The notes under the pieces are model-generated. The model was given only the letters and a program-made list of their open reading frames with translations. It did no database searches and was not told the origin of the DNA. Shown one piece after another: positions 22,891 to 36,096 of a stretch of DNA of 64,000 nucleotides. Both the position numbers and the translations under genes were made by a program. The stretch covers positions 75,085,979 through 75,149,978 of the forward strand of contig CM038229.1 of the NCBI GenBank assembly GCA_021442155.1, read 5' to 3'. The number at the start of each line of letters is the position of its first letter. The first letter of the stretch is position 1. The DNA comes from Cymbidium sinense. Its lineage: Eukaryota > Streptophyta > Magnoliopsida > Asparagales > Orchidaceae.

Positions 22891-24470
22891 TAACGATTCA
22901 GTCTTCATTTATTTTATTTTTCTCATAAAAATCTACTTTATTAATATAATTTAAAAGGTGGTCTATTTTAAAAATTTCCATTCAACCCACCGTCTCTTAG
23001 CTTTCGATTCCTCTTATAATAAAATGCAGGAAATTAAGTTCTCCACGTTTGATTTAATACGCTCTTCCAGGATTACAAAAGATCCTCATCCACAAGATTA
23101 CGTGGATACCCATTCCAAAAAAAAAAAATTTCCATTCAGGTAGTGACATGCAAGCAAAGCACAGGACATCCGAAATATGAGACGAAATTTTAAAACACGA
23201 TAATATTTTAAATTTAATGGGAGAACTGAGAAGACGACAGCTGAAAGGAAGAATTTAGAAATGCGATTAAATCACGCCTACTTGGTGCGATATACGATTT
23301 ACCTGAAGGAAAAAAATCACACCTATATGGCCCAATTTTATTTTATTTGTTTTAATGGCTGCTTTGTTTAGCCGTTGGATAAGTAAAAAAATTATTTTAT
23401 TTTAAAAGCATACAGTCATTTTTTTTAATCCAACGGCTATATAGTCGTTGGCTTTATGAGGAAGGGCGAGAGGTGAGCTGCTTCTCCTGTATAAGTCTCT
23501 CCATATTCACTCTTTCTCTTCCTCTCTCTGTTTCGCATTCTCTCACTCTCTTCTTTACACTCATTCTTGTTATTTCTTGCTAAAATCTATTTCTCGGTTA
23601 ATATTCTTGGTGCTAATTCTCTAGGTTAGTTTTTTATATTATATTATTTATTTAATTTCTTTTGTATATTTATGTTATTTTTTTAACAAATTAATTAAAT
23701 TAGTTCTGATAAGTTTTTATGTATGAATAATAATTTACATATGTTAACTTCATGAGCTCCATCTCATATGAGATTAATTTTGATAACAAATGCATATTCA
23801 AATACTACTAATCAAGTAAAATTCAGTGAAGGAAAAATTCTTAAGCTCCTGATTCTCCAGTTATATCAAATTGCTAAAACTTTTGGATATGGATTGGGTT
23901 AAAATTTTTCTAGGAATTACTATATTAAGGTAAATAAAAAGCTCACTAAGATAAAATAAATGATTCATTCAATTTTAATTTCATCATTCTAAAATTATTT
24001 ATATTTTTCTATATATTAATATTATAATTATTTATTAAGTTATCTATTTTGGATAGTATGAATTAAATGCATGAAATAAGTTCTATTAAATGTGTGTTCA
24101 AGCAAGATGAATTATGTTTAAACTTTATTAAATCATTTTCATTATATTCATAATTTTTATTCATATTTTTACTACATGAAAATTGAATTATCCTAAAATT
24201 ATTCTTTTTTTTCTTATTCCCTCTCCTATTATTCTTTCTTCTCTCTCATATTATCATTTTTATCTTAACATTGCTTTAGCAGGATTTTTAATGCATCTTG
24301 TGCAATAAATGTGTGAATTTCATTCAAAAAATTTCCGTATAACATTCCCTCATTTTTCATATTTTAAAATTCATTTATTTGAATTTTGAATGTGAATTAT
24401 TTTGAATTAATTTTGAATTCAAACTTCTTTATTCATGGCATAAACTTGCTAAATCAAATCAAATTTATTA
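22891..24470. other. AT-rich spacer with an inverted repeat and pyrimidine-rich tract
   Basis: No gene is supported. At 23,369-23,380 TAGCCGTTGGAT pairs with ATCCAACGGCTA at 23,428-23,439, next to a TATA-like CTATATAG (23,437-23,444). A strongly pyrimidine-rich run follows at about 23,500-23,580 (CTTTCTCTTCCTCTCTCTG). This looks like a promoter with a 5' leader, either a decayed LTR or a gene start, but no coding region follows. From 23,640 on it is plain AT-rich sequence. Confidence 0.4.
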
Positions 24471-24477
24471 TGGAACA

Positions 24478-26505
24478 TGTTAAGCTTCCCAAGCATGATT
24501 AATTATGATTATTTAGAGCCTAATTAATTTATTATAAGTTATTTTAAATTTAAATTCAAATCGCCCTCTTTTTCAAAATAATTCTTTTATTTTTTATATT
24601 TGATCTATTTTAGGAAAGTTTTAGGGGACCAACCACTTTGCATTGAATTTAATAAATTTATATATTATTGAAACATTCAATAAGTATATAATACAACCAG
24701 CCTTGATCAAAATTGCTTCATGCATCAATATGAGGATTTTCTATTTTTGGAAACCCTTTTGGCCGAATTCATTAATGGATTTTCCATGGATTTATTTTAT
24801 TCAAAATTTTCTCCTTCATATCTAAACCTTATTGGCCGAATTTCCTATGGAATTTCCTCTACCTTTAGCCTTGAATTACATAGCAAACATTCCATATTGG
24901 GTTATCTCCTTGGCCGATACTTATTCCTTTGAATTTGAAGTTCAAATTAATGCCTAATCAATTTCCCTCTCATTGGATTAGTTTTCGGCCGACCCTAGAC
25001 TCCTCTCTCATCTATTTAAGAGCCTTGTTTCAACTTTAAAAAAGGTTCCAAAAAGGTAAAATTCTCTCTTGTTCTCTTGCTCATCCTCTCCACCTTGGAC
25101 GATCCTTGCTAAAGCAAATATTTGGAGATTTTTGGTGATTCAAGTGCAAGCATCCCTCATCATTCTTATTTTTCCCTTGGACATTTAGTTGGCTTAAGGA
25201 TTGATTGAAAATAGTGAAGGTTTGGGGTGTTTCCTCCCTTGTCCGAAAGCATCATATCATTAGTCTTGAATTTCTAAGGTGCTAAATTCCTATACTTCTT
25301 TTATTTCTTCTTGGCTTTGAAGTTTACAAGGTTATTTAAATTAGCTTATTCATTCACTTCATAACCTTCAGTTCTTATTTGGCCAAGAACAAATATATGA
25401 ACATCAATTTTTTTTAGACTTAACTACTTGATCATCCTTTGATTTCTTGTTTGGCCTAAAGCTAACATAAGGAGATCAATTTATTTTATGTTTATTCATT
25501 AGATAATCCTTTTTTTTCTTGTTTGGCTGAAGTCATTTTCAATGGTTTTTAATTTCTTAGTGCTTAATCGTTTTAATATCCATTATTTATCCCTTTGGCT
25601 TAAAAGTTCATATAGATTGGTTAAATTTGATTATGTTTAACAACTTATTTAATTTAATCTTCTATTTTCACTCCACCTATTGCATAAATTATTTTGTATT
25701 TATTGATTATTTGTCTTCAATTTGTTTATGTATATGTTATGTGATATATTTTTTGTGGTATAATTTAAATCCTTATTCAAGTGATTATTTATTTATTCCA
25801 ATTGTAAATACATTTATCATTTGAATGAAAGTTAGCTTGTGTGAAAAAGAATTCAAAGTAAAATTTTTGTGATTGCATTTCAAAGTCATTCAAGAAAATC
25901 AATTCAAACTTTTGAAGATCATTCAAGTAACATTAAGTTACTTAATTGCATTAAATATTTGATTAAAGAACTTGTTTTAATTTAATTTAAAGTTAAAGTG
26001 AGCTCTCTTTTTCATTAATATTAAATTGTTTTAATATTAGTATAGATTGGGTTGTGAGTGTAAAAATATTTTAAAATTGAGAGTTAGATTTGTATCTTTC
26101 TCTTTGTCTTGTCTTGATAGAATATTAGGTTGTACTTGCCCATTAAGGAAAGTACGTATTGGTTGTACTTGTTCATTAAAGAGAGCACGTGTTGGGTTGT
26201 ACTTGCTCATGAAGGAGAGTATGAGTGATTTATTGTAATCTCAACATTGGATTAGAGAATTCCTAACCTGGGTAGTTAGGCGTGGGCGTAGGCCGATTTT
26301 TACGGTTTTGCTGAACCATGTGAAAATTTATTATATTCTCTTTCTTTATTTTTTGCACTTTACTTTTCTGCTATTAGTTTTCTATTATTTCATTTCACTA
26401 AAGTATTATTATTAAATATTTAAGTCTTCTCCAAAATTTAAAATTAAATTTTCTGAACTTTTTTTAAAACCCAATTCACCTCCCTTTTGGGTGCTATAGG
26501 TAGGT
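24478..26505 (+). repeat. probable solo LTR of a copia-type retrotransposon
   Basis: Features typical of a plant copia LTR are a TATA-like CTATTTAAGAGCC at 25,012-25,024, a downstream stretch with short direct repeats, GGGCGTAGGCCGATTTTTAC near 26,284, TTTTTTGCACTTTACTTTTC near 26,350, and the terminal AACCCAATTCACCTCCCTTT near 26,468-26,487. Four copies of GGCCGA punctuate the upstream part (24,769-24,990). The left end is set at a TGTTAAGC at 24,478 but no target duplication confirms it. No PBS or gag follows, so it appears solo or truncated. Confidence 0.5.
26130..26230 (+). repeat. three 33-34 bp direct repeats within the copia-like LTR
   Basis: TTGTACTTG starts at 26,130, 26,163 and 26,197, each followed by a CATTAA/CATGAA and GAGAG/GAAAG pattern. 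The units differ at several bases, so the triplication is old. Confidence 0.8.
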
Positions 26506-26739
26506 AACAACATAAGTATTTTGTACACACACCATGATATATAGATTAGACCTCACACAATGATATATAGTTTAGTGATTCAAGTACTGCCAAAAAATTC
26601 AGTAAGATAAAATTATAGTTTCTTTTTAGTTTAGTATTTGCTCTGAGTTTTAAATAGTGTAAAAAAGTGAGTGGACAAGTAACAACATTGATACTACGAT
26701 ATGACGTACAACTAATAGTTTCTGAAGAATTCATTCTTA

Positions 26740-28751
26740 AATATGTCGGTGAAAAAAATCGTTCACTCTAAGTTCCATTTGAGATAACATTCAAAGAATT
26801 AAAAATTAAGGTGACCATATGTTTAAATTATGATACTACAAAGTTCACTGTTAATTTAGTGTGTCATTTTCCTCTAGATGATGAATATATTGCAATACAT
26901 ATCACTGACAATGAAGTTATAGAAGTAGTTTTACAATTAGCATGCACTAAGCCATTAGTTGTTTATGTTTAGGTGCTTCAACTTTCACAAGATGAATTCC
27001 TCAAAATAAATGTTAAGAGTGAACAGAGATTAGTGGAAACCACTCTTGATCGGCATTAGCCACAAGAAAACAATATAAACATAATTATAGAGAATTACAA
27101 ATACCTCAATAAGAATTAATAGCTGATGAATCTACTTAAATTTCTTACATATTTAATTATGTTATTATTTTAACTTATTAATTATTCATTTATTAGGAGG
27201 TCATTATAAAAGGTTGACTCAAACAGGGCAAGTACATCATACCAGCAATATAGCGATATGATAGACGCTAATATTAATTTAGATTCACTTGATAATGCTA
27301 ATGAAATAATGGATAGTCAATTTATTAATGACTCTAGAGATAGTGACAAATTTTTTGAAATAAAAGACACAACATAAATAGGTGAACAAACACTTTTAGG
27401 TCATGACTTAGTACATCAACAAGCTTTTGCAAGTTCAAATAAGATTGAGGAAATGATATCCACAAATGATTACGTCTAGTATTACCAATATTAATTTTGA
27501 TGGACCTTTAGATAATATCACATCTTTTAAAGATGGGCATATCCCAGATGATTTACAAGAGGATGTGATTTTACTGAGTAAAGCTGAGCTTCAATTTGTA
27601 TTATGTGGTTAGTCCATAAGAAATAAAGTAGAATACAAAATGATTTACTCTAATAAAAGTTATTATATTATTTCATGTGTCCATTATGACCACCCATCTA
27701 GACCTTGTTCTTGGCATTTACATGCATCGAGTAGAAAGCACTTAGGTGGTGCATGGAGAATTTCAAATATAAGTGCCTACCACACATGCACACATCCCAT
27801 TTTTCTAAGTGGACATAAACAATGCACTTCTAAATTTGTTAACTATTTCACACTTCTTAACATTAGATAACAATTTGATTTAAAACCTAAAAAATTATAG
27901 GTGGAAGCTAAAATGTAAATATATCTTATATAAAAGCTTGGGATGCAAAAGGAAAAGCCATTAAAAACATTTTGATAGTTATAAAAGTATTATCAATCAT
28001 TAAATAGATTGATGGAAGCAATATGTTCGATGAGGGGTTTAGTGTATAAAGTTTAAGTAGGTCAGTCAAACCATTTTAGGCATATCATCTAGGTATTTTG
28101 TCCATTAATAGTTGGTTGAACATATTGTTGGCCCATACTAATTAAGCCTTAATGGAACATTTTTATTAGGTAAATATAAAAGAACATTATTATCTGTTGT
28201 TGGAATATATGCAAACAATGGCCTATTTCAATTAGCATTTGCTATTATTGAGTCCGAGCATGTTGAGTTAAGGGTGTTGTTTTTACAAACTATGAATGAT
28301 ATAATATCTATAGTTCATTCACTAGAAGATCTTTATCATATCTAATAAACATCTTAGGTTGGTGTGGATGTAGATAGATATTTCCAAGTCGCATACCCAT
28401 TACTTAAGGCATCTATGTGGAAATTTCAAGAAAATAGTAAGGAGCATGTGTGTGTTTGATGTTGAGTTCTTATGCTTACTTACACAATGCATAAGTAGCT
28501 GAAAGTAGTGATGAAATGCACATATTTAGACAATGCATGATGGATATTAAGAACGTCAAAGATGAGGCCTAAAATTGGTTGGTAGATCGGGATGTTTGTA
28601 GATGGACTTCTAGCACATGATGGTGGATATTGGTATTGAATGATGATGATATATGCCTTTGATTGCTTCAATAGTGTGCTAAAATGCAAGAGGCTCACCC
28701 GCTCAAGCATTAGTTTGTTCAATTATTATAATTTAGGCAGCTTTTGAAGAT
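26740..28751 (+). pseudogene. MULE-PMD element 2, 5' half (N-terminal, DNA-binding and catalytic parts)
   Basis: The N-terminal domain at about 26,740-26,972 (TFKELKIKVTICLNYDTTKF, CHFPLDDEYIAIHITDNEV) aligns with element 1. The DNA-binding region at 27,550-27,870 (AELQFVLCG, SNKSYYIISCVHYDHPSRPC, SWHLHASSRK, AYHTC) has Cys/His positions usual for MULEs. The catalytic part near 28,165-28,345 reads LLSVVGIYANNGLFQLAFAI followed by IESEHVEL, the block holding the second acidic residue. The C-terminal stretch to 28,751 includes CFNSVLKCKRL and YYNLGSF, where the retrotransposon breaks it. Multiple stops and frame changes make it a pseudogene. I found no TIR at its left edge. Confidence 0.8.
28747..28751 (+). 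repeat. target site duplication, left copy (AAGAT)
   Basis: The five bases immediately before the 5' LTR are repeated exactly at 56,960-56,964 after the 3' LTR. Five base pairs is the normal duplication for Ty3/gypsy integrases. Confidence 0.85.
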
Positions 28752-31082
28752 TGTTGACCTCACTTTGAGTGAGCTCTCCTTATCCTCTTAGATTTAGGAA
28801 TCTTCTAGACACTAAGATTTTTAGTCATAAGACACATCTAGTGATTGGTGAACACTTAACTTAAGTCAGAGACTTAGAAGGTTAATCATAAGATTAGCTA
28901 TGCCTTAAAGGAAATTACCTATCCTATAGCTTAAACCCAATCTAGATACACTTTCAAATCAAACCCAGATTCAAATCTTAAACCAAACCTTCAAATTCCA
29001 AATTCCAAATCCATATCCTAAAATTAACTCCAAATGATTGAAACCCAAAATTTCAAATCCTAAGACCTTCAGCCATATGAACCACCTTCATAAGCTTAGT
29101 AAAACCCCCTATAAATCAAATAAAATTCAATTGATTTCTTTATAAATCAATTTTTCCTTCATTTATATTCACAAATATAAATGAAATCCATATCAATGAT
29201 CAAAATTATATCCAAAATCGATCCAAACCCACCTAAGCCTTTGAGCTAATTCTTTGGACGTAGCCAAATTCCATCCAAATCAAGTCAAAACTAATGGATT
29301 TTCTCTCGATTCAATCATTCATTCAATTATCTACTCAAATATAAATTAAACCTACAATCATCAAATCAAATCAAGCCAACCCAAGTCAAACCCAACTAGC
29401 TCTTTGACTTGAAAATTTCATAAGCAAAAAAATCTTAGACTCCAAATTGATTGTTTGCTGAATTTATATTTCAAGGCTTATATATAAGTTCAACTAAACT
29501 TGGATCAAACTAAAACCAAACTAATTGACCCACTTAGGTCCACTTAACCCAAAGTGACCTACCATTTGAGCCAACTTACAATCTAACCCAAATTGGATTG
29601 GACCAAGCTCACCAAAATCTTCCACCATGATTGTTGATCACCCTAGAATGATCAATTGCAATCAATTAGGTCAAACCAAATCAGCTTAGTGATTTGACCA
29701 AGTCAACTCTTAGCCTAAATGAACCAAAACTCATCCTACATCAAATTTTTTAAAACTAATGATTTAAATCAACCTAAAAAAAATATTTAAATATGATTTG
29801 ACCACCAATTGGGTTAAACCAAGCCCAATTGGTCATTCGATCCAAGTTGACCCAAATTGGCCTAAAGGATCGGATTGGGTCAAATCATGATCTAACCCAA
29901 TTTTATTGTAACCACTGGCTCAAGTTCATTCCAAATTGATTATTGAACTTGACCAAAATCATAATTAAACCAAATTTGATCAATCGAGCCCAATTGAGCC
30001 ATTTAGCCCAAATTATCCTAAAAGGTCAATTTGGCTTAAATCTAAATTAAATCCAAATTGATTCGAACCAAAGACTACATTCATCTTCAACTAATCAATT
30101 GAACATGAATCAACCCATAAACCAGCAATTTGGCCAATTTAGTCAAATTGGTCAACTTGATAATTTGACCCATTTGATTCCAAATGAGCCAAAATTAATT
30201 CTAAGCCAAATTAAATCAAATTGATCATACAAAACTCTTCAAATTATCATTTGAACCTCAACATAAGCCTTGATTTGATCTAATTTGACCAATTGGTCAA
30301 CCTAACATATGACCCAATGTGACCCAAACCCAAATTGAGCCCAAAACCAAGCTATGACCCATTGGGATGATCAAACCGACCCAAACCCATTTGGGATCAG
30401 CCAAAATCAACTCAACTTAATTAAATTGGATCCTCCTCATATAAGATTCCACCCAACTTCATTTAATTCTTCCCATCACATGCATTCAACTCGCCCACCC
30501 ACCCATCCATGACCTTCAATGGAGCTGTTCATATGGTAGCAAGAGAGGACTTTGGAGCAAAAATCAAAAGTCCTCAATCAATCCATCATCCATCTTAATC
30601 ACCCAAGCAAAATGACAACACTGGAGCCAAAAATTCAAAAAGGAGGATTTTGGCCACTATTAAAGGAGGGGAAATGAGATTCATCCTCTTCCTTCTATCA
30701 TTATTCAGCCAAGCTCCCAAAATAAAACAACCATTACCCCATCTTTTCTAGAAACACCAAAATTGGGTTAATTTCGTGAGGAAATGACAACCATCAAGAA
30801 ACATCATTTCAAAGTGAAGGAAAGTTATACTCATTCCAAAGCTTCCTCGTATAAGAGTTCGCTGGATCTTCACCAGCCAAACCATTCTGAAGGTACCAAA
30901 CTTAGCCTTAGGTCTATTTTGTGTGATTCTTATATAATTTTTAAAAATTTTCTTAGAGAAGCCCTCCATTTTTTTATTATATTTAGTCCTAATATGAATC
31001 GGGAAAATTTTTGGTGAAAATCACCGAAAAAATGAGCCAATTAGGACAAAATTTTGTTCAAAATTATGAAATTGATTAGTGT

Positions 31083-31393
31083 TCCACCGATTTTCCGCCG
31101 TCCGATCTTGTCGTCGATCGACGCTCGACGCGGTTCGGATCCGCGGATTATGCATGGGATCCGCGATCGGGATCCGCGTGATTTACCGCTTGATCGATCA
31201 CGCTCGATCACGCGATCGACGATCCCGATCATCGACTCCGCGATCGATCCGTGACTCACCATCCAATGCCACGGACTTTCTCGCCCGTGACGCGGCACCG
31301 CGACGCCAATCATATGACGCCGCGTGGTGTAGCGTACATGCCACGATCTGGTCGCCATGGCACGATTGCCGTCGGCCGCGGACGCCAGGTTAA
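31083..31393. other. CpG- and GATC-rich islet in the 5' LTR
   Basis: About 310 bp with roughly 50 CpG and about 15 GATC sites (GATCGATC, GGATCCGCGATC), set in AT-rich LTR. A counterpart occupies the same place in the 3' LTR at 51,715-52,008 with fewer CpGs. Some differences are CpG to TpG/CpA (GACGCCGCGTGG against GATGCCGCATGG). The role is unknown: promoter-proximal CpG island, protein-binding array or captured DNA are options. Confidence 0.8.
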
Positions 31394-32676
31394 GTGGAAA
31401 ATGCCTATTTTTAATTTTAAAATTATTTAAGTATCGAAAATTCAAAATGCATAACAAATAAAATACTTAGCAAACAATTACAAATAAGGGCTTGTTGATT
31501 CCCTTCGAGAGAATCCAATGAACCAAAAATCCAAATTCTAATGAATGTTTTGAGCTTAATTTAAGTTTTAGTGAAAATAAAATTTCATTAATTACTCTAA
31601 AATTACAAGTCTGATTAAAGTAAAATTTTCAAAGATTAAAATAAAGTTAAAATACACCTACCATAAAAAAAAAATCAAGTGAAAAGACTTCTGATTGGGA
31701 GAAATTAAATTTTGAAGTTCAGATTGTCCATTTTAAATAAAATAAATCAAATAAAATCCAAAAATTTATAAAAAAAATCTTCAAAATGGCTTAAATCACT
31801 TCACTTGACATCTAGGACTCTTAAGAAAAAAATTGTGATTTTCTAAATCCTAATGAACCCCAAACAAACACTTAGATTAAAGTTTAATCAATTAAGGAAT
31901 TAATTAAAACATAATCTAAAAAGAATTTAAATACAAATCAAAATAAAAAATGATATAATACCCAAATGATTGGTAATCAAACCTAAGTCAAAAAAAGTAT
32001 CATGTATCCCTCAAATGAAATTGAATTTAAACATAATTGAACCTAATTGAGTTAATGAAATTCAATTAAATGATTAAATTTTAAATTAAACTCATAATTA
32101 AAAAAATCAATGAAACTTTAATGTAAAATAAAAACTATTGTTAAATCAACATTAAGTATTAAATCTTAATTATATGAAACTACTTAACAAATTAAAAAAA
32201 ATTAAATATTAATTAATCATTAAATAAACTAAAAACCAAATTGATAAATAAACTAATTCAACATAATCGTTTGATATTAATCAAATTAAATCAAATGAAG
32301 TTAAAGTAAACTTAATTAACATATGATTAAATCACATCCATTTGGAATAAGATAATTAACTAGTCATTAATACATAAACCTAACAACTAAATCAAACATG
32401 AATGAAATCAATGAACATAATAAATGAAGAAAATCAAACCTAACTATGATTATGAATAACCAAGTTTAATTAAAATAAAAATAAACATATAAATCACATA
32501 ATCTAATCAAATGATACAATGATAACCCTTAATCAATAAAATTTAGGTAAATGCTTAATTAAAACTATCAAATCAAATAAGTCATATATGGGTAATTAAG
32601 TCATTAATCTCTAATTAAACAAACCTTTAATTAATCGAATGATTTAAAAATGTATTTACTTTTAATCAAACTTAAT

Positions 32677-33360
32677 TAATGCAAACTTAATGAATTAATC
32701 CATCATCTTAATGAATCAAATTAATTTAAATAAATTACATTAAAGTTAACTCTTAAATTAAGCTTAAATCAAACCCCTAATTAAATTTAATAATTAATCA
32801 TACCCCTCAAGTAAACTAATTAAGTTAATCAAATTAATCATATTAGACCTAAGCTTAATCAAACATAATGCAATTAAATACCAATCAAATCCTAAATAAA
32901 CATAAATGAATAAGTCATTAATTAGATCATTAATCAAATAAATATGAAACCAAATTAAAATTAAATAAATCTTCATTTAATTTAATAATTAACTTAAACA
33001 TTCTTAATTAAACTAATTACAAACTAATCCAATTAATAAACACCTAATTAATGCAAACTTAATGAATTAACCCATCATCTTAATGAACCAAATTAACTTT
33101 AAATCAAATTCAAATCAAACAATTAATTACTAATTAATTTATCACATCTTAAATAAGCTAATTAAGTTAAATCAAATTAATCATATTAAACTTAAACTTA
33201 ATCAAAAATAAATACAATTAAATACTAATAAAAACCTAAATTAATCCTAAATTATTAAGTCATTAATTACATCATTAATCTAAACAAATATGAAATCAAA
33301 TTAAAATTAAACAAATTTATAAGTAACATAAATACACTTTTAATTAAACTAATCATAATC
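32677..33360 (+). repeat. tandem duplication inside the 5' LTR (372 bp unit)
   Basis: A unit starting TAATGCAAACTTAATGAATT at 32,677 recurs at 33,049, and the following sequence (CATCATCTTAATGAA, AATCAAATTAATCATATTA, AAGTCATTAATTA) repeats in the same order. The 3' LTR has the same pair at 53,297 and 53,678, so the duplication predates insertion. Confidence 0.8.
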
Positions 33361-36096
33361 ACATTGAACCTAAGCAAACCCATACTAATAAAGCTAAAAT
33401 AAATCAAATAAAAAATCAAATTAAATTAAGAAAGACTCTCATCAATTTAATATGTAAAAATCAAATCTCATTCAACCTACTTAAATAAGATAAACTAATT
33501 AACTATCCAATGTATGAAATCAAAATACAAACCAAACTTTGATAAACATGACAATGGATGAGATTAAAAAATAAAATCTAATCATAAAGAATCAAACTCA
33601 ATTAAATCAAAATAAACTTAATTCATTAATCCAATCAAACTACAAATAAATGAAAACAAATCAATAAACATAAAAAATTAAATCACATAATCAATCAAAG
33701 AAAAGAATTAGAATATTAATTTAAAAGGATATTGAATTATCAAGATTTAATTAAAAAACATCTAATCTAAAATTAATCAATCAAAACACTGAATTTAAAC
33801 AAACTTTATTGGATATTAAGGATATTGAATTATCAAGATTTAATTAAATTAACACATTTAATCCAAAATTAATCAATCAAATGAAGATTAAACAAATTCA
33901 AATTCTAAATTTAAATCAAATCAATCAAATAAATTACACAAATTCAAATGGGCTAATTAAGATACTTAAGGACCTTAGTTAGACTTTTAGAGTTAGATGT
34001 AATGGGTGAGTTCCATCTACAAATGGAATTCATTCTACTCTTCATTCTTGAAAACTTAAACATCATTTTAACCAAATAAAAGTGAAATAAAAAATGAAAA
34101 TAAATCATTAAATCATTTAAATTGAAATCACCCAAAGGTAAAATTTAAACAAATTCAAACTCCAAATTGAAACTTAAACTAAAGAAAGTAAAGTCTTGTT
34201 ATACAAGCCTTTTCACACACTAGATTTAGTCATCACCCTAGAATTAGGCTAAGATGTATTGTATTATATGTTGTGTTTTATTTGATGTAATATTTTAGAT
34301 TAAGAGGTGTATGTCTCCTATCGATATGTCGTGATTAGCCTAATTATATTTTTTTGCGGGGTTGTGCTTAAGGGTCATTGTAATAAAAAAAATATAAATG
34401 TTTTTTGTGGGTTGCCCTAAGCATAACCCGTTATATGGGCTTGCTCATGTGGGTGCTAAGTCAAATTATTCATATAACGCTTGTATGGTGTGTTTAGCTA
34501 ACATTTATTTCGTGTATAGATTTACTTTTCTATTTTAATGTAATTTTGTATTAGGAATTAGATTAGTTATGGGAGATTAGATGAGCAATGGCAAGTTTAG
34601 TTTGGGGTGCCAGATGCCTTTGGAGCAAATCAAATCAAAAGAAAGAGAAGGAAGAAAAGAAGAAAAGAAGACCCTCATAGCATGTATTATTTGTTTATAA
34701 TCTGGATTGTATAAGGGAGAGCTCGGCTTCCCATCTTTTTTTTCTCTGTATGGAACCAACCACGGCCTTTTATTCTTTTATGATATAAAATTTGATGTTG
34801 TGTTTAAATTGTACATTAGAATAACATACTTTTCATAGTTTCTTTATGATTGATGTTTGAATGTGTGGCCTGAGGTAGCTCTTAGATAATTAATTTTTCT
34901 ACCCCAATTAATAACTCATTAAAATTTTAAACAACTCATAACCTCACATAAAAGCCTAGAATTAAATCAAGATAATAAAATTTTTAAACCCCTTATGGAT
35001 GTAATGTATAACATCACATGTCATATTCTTCCACTCTTGTTAAGAGGGGGCTTCCATCGCTGAGAATAAAGGCTTAACCTGAGAGAGCCTTTGATGGAAG
35101 AACACCCTTTCTCTCTTGATTTGGCCCATAATCAAGTTCTCATGCATTTAGGCATACAAAATCCCATAGTGTTAAAATAAAGTCCAAAAGAATTAAATAA
35201 ATTTGATAAAATTTGCATTAGATTAAGTCATGAATTCATACCACTCATGCTCTAGAGTGAGTTTAAGGACTTAGTCTCCTTTCTAAAAACAAATGACCTA
35301 GCCATCTTGCAAAGCATAAGACTTGCCTACATGGATTTAAAGCGAGGAGTTAGTTGGTCGCTATTCTCTTGTAAGTCTAGCAAGTGGTTTATTATCTCTC
35401 TGGAGGTAAACCATATACCCTTTTTTGCCTTAGATTTAAGTCATGCTTCGGCCCTCGCCAAAGCTCCCTAGCTTAGGATCTGAGGTAGTTGTTTCCTTTT
35501 GGCTACAAGCATAAATCCTCATCTTAGGTATTTTCATAATCTTATGTTTGTGGGATTATAAGTCGATTCTAATAAAATGTCAACTCAAATAATTAACTCT
35601 CTTCAATTTCAAAATATAAAGCCCAACCATAGATAGATTGGATGCTCACTAGCTTCCTAGTATCATAAGCATTCCCTACTCATCTCCTTTGGCTTCAAAA
35701 ATAAGTCTCTCCTTTTGATCTATCCTATTTGATTTTCCAACATAGTCAATCCTTTGAAAGTCTTAGCTTTGAAATGTTGGAGACTTTAATTCTACTTTAA
35801 TCAAGAGTATTCTAAGGGATTTCATTCTTTATGATGTAATTAACTATGGGGGCTTGCCTAATAGGGAACTTAACTAACCTAACTTAAAATAAACCCCATT
35901 TTACTTTTTCATGTAAAGTGGGGAAAGATCTCAGTACATTCAAAGATCCATCATGCCTTAGAGTCCTTTAAAGTGATTAGTCCATTATAGGTGGTGATTT
36001 CTATCTTTCAAGATAGTACATCATTCCTTAATGTTGTATCCAATCATTTCAATAAGTTAAAATCTACGTGTTCCACATCTCAAAAAATAAACACCA

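Larger units (their letters stand above)
28752..36096 (+). repeat. 5' LTR (7.3 kb)
   Basis: Starts TGTTGACCTC and ends AAACACCA just before the degraded PBS. It matches 49,280-56,959 along its whole length but is about 335 bp shorter because of many short deletions (for example CATAGTGTTAAA against CATAGCCCGTGTCAAA). Order inside: a GACC/GGTCAA-rich block (29,500-30,420), a CpG- and GATC-rich islet (31,083-31,393), 2.5 kb of extremely AT-rich sequence with a tandem duplication, then a conserved 3' part from 34,200. No protein-coding gene is supported; open frames in the islet are compositional. Confidence 0.92.

Noticed and set aside
24473..26520. Exact target duplication for the copia-like LTR
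   Set aside because: Candidate five-base flanks (GAACA on the left) do not recur at the right end, so the borders stay approximate.
31041..31457. Overlapping open frames on both strands over the CpG islet
   Set aside because: GATC/CpG-rich composition removes stop codons in all frames; the residues are Arg/Asp/Ile runs from GATCG words, and the 3' LTR copy does not keep the frames.
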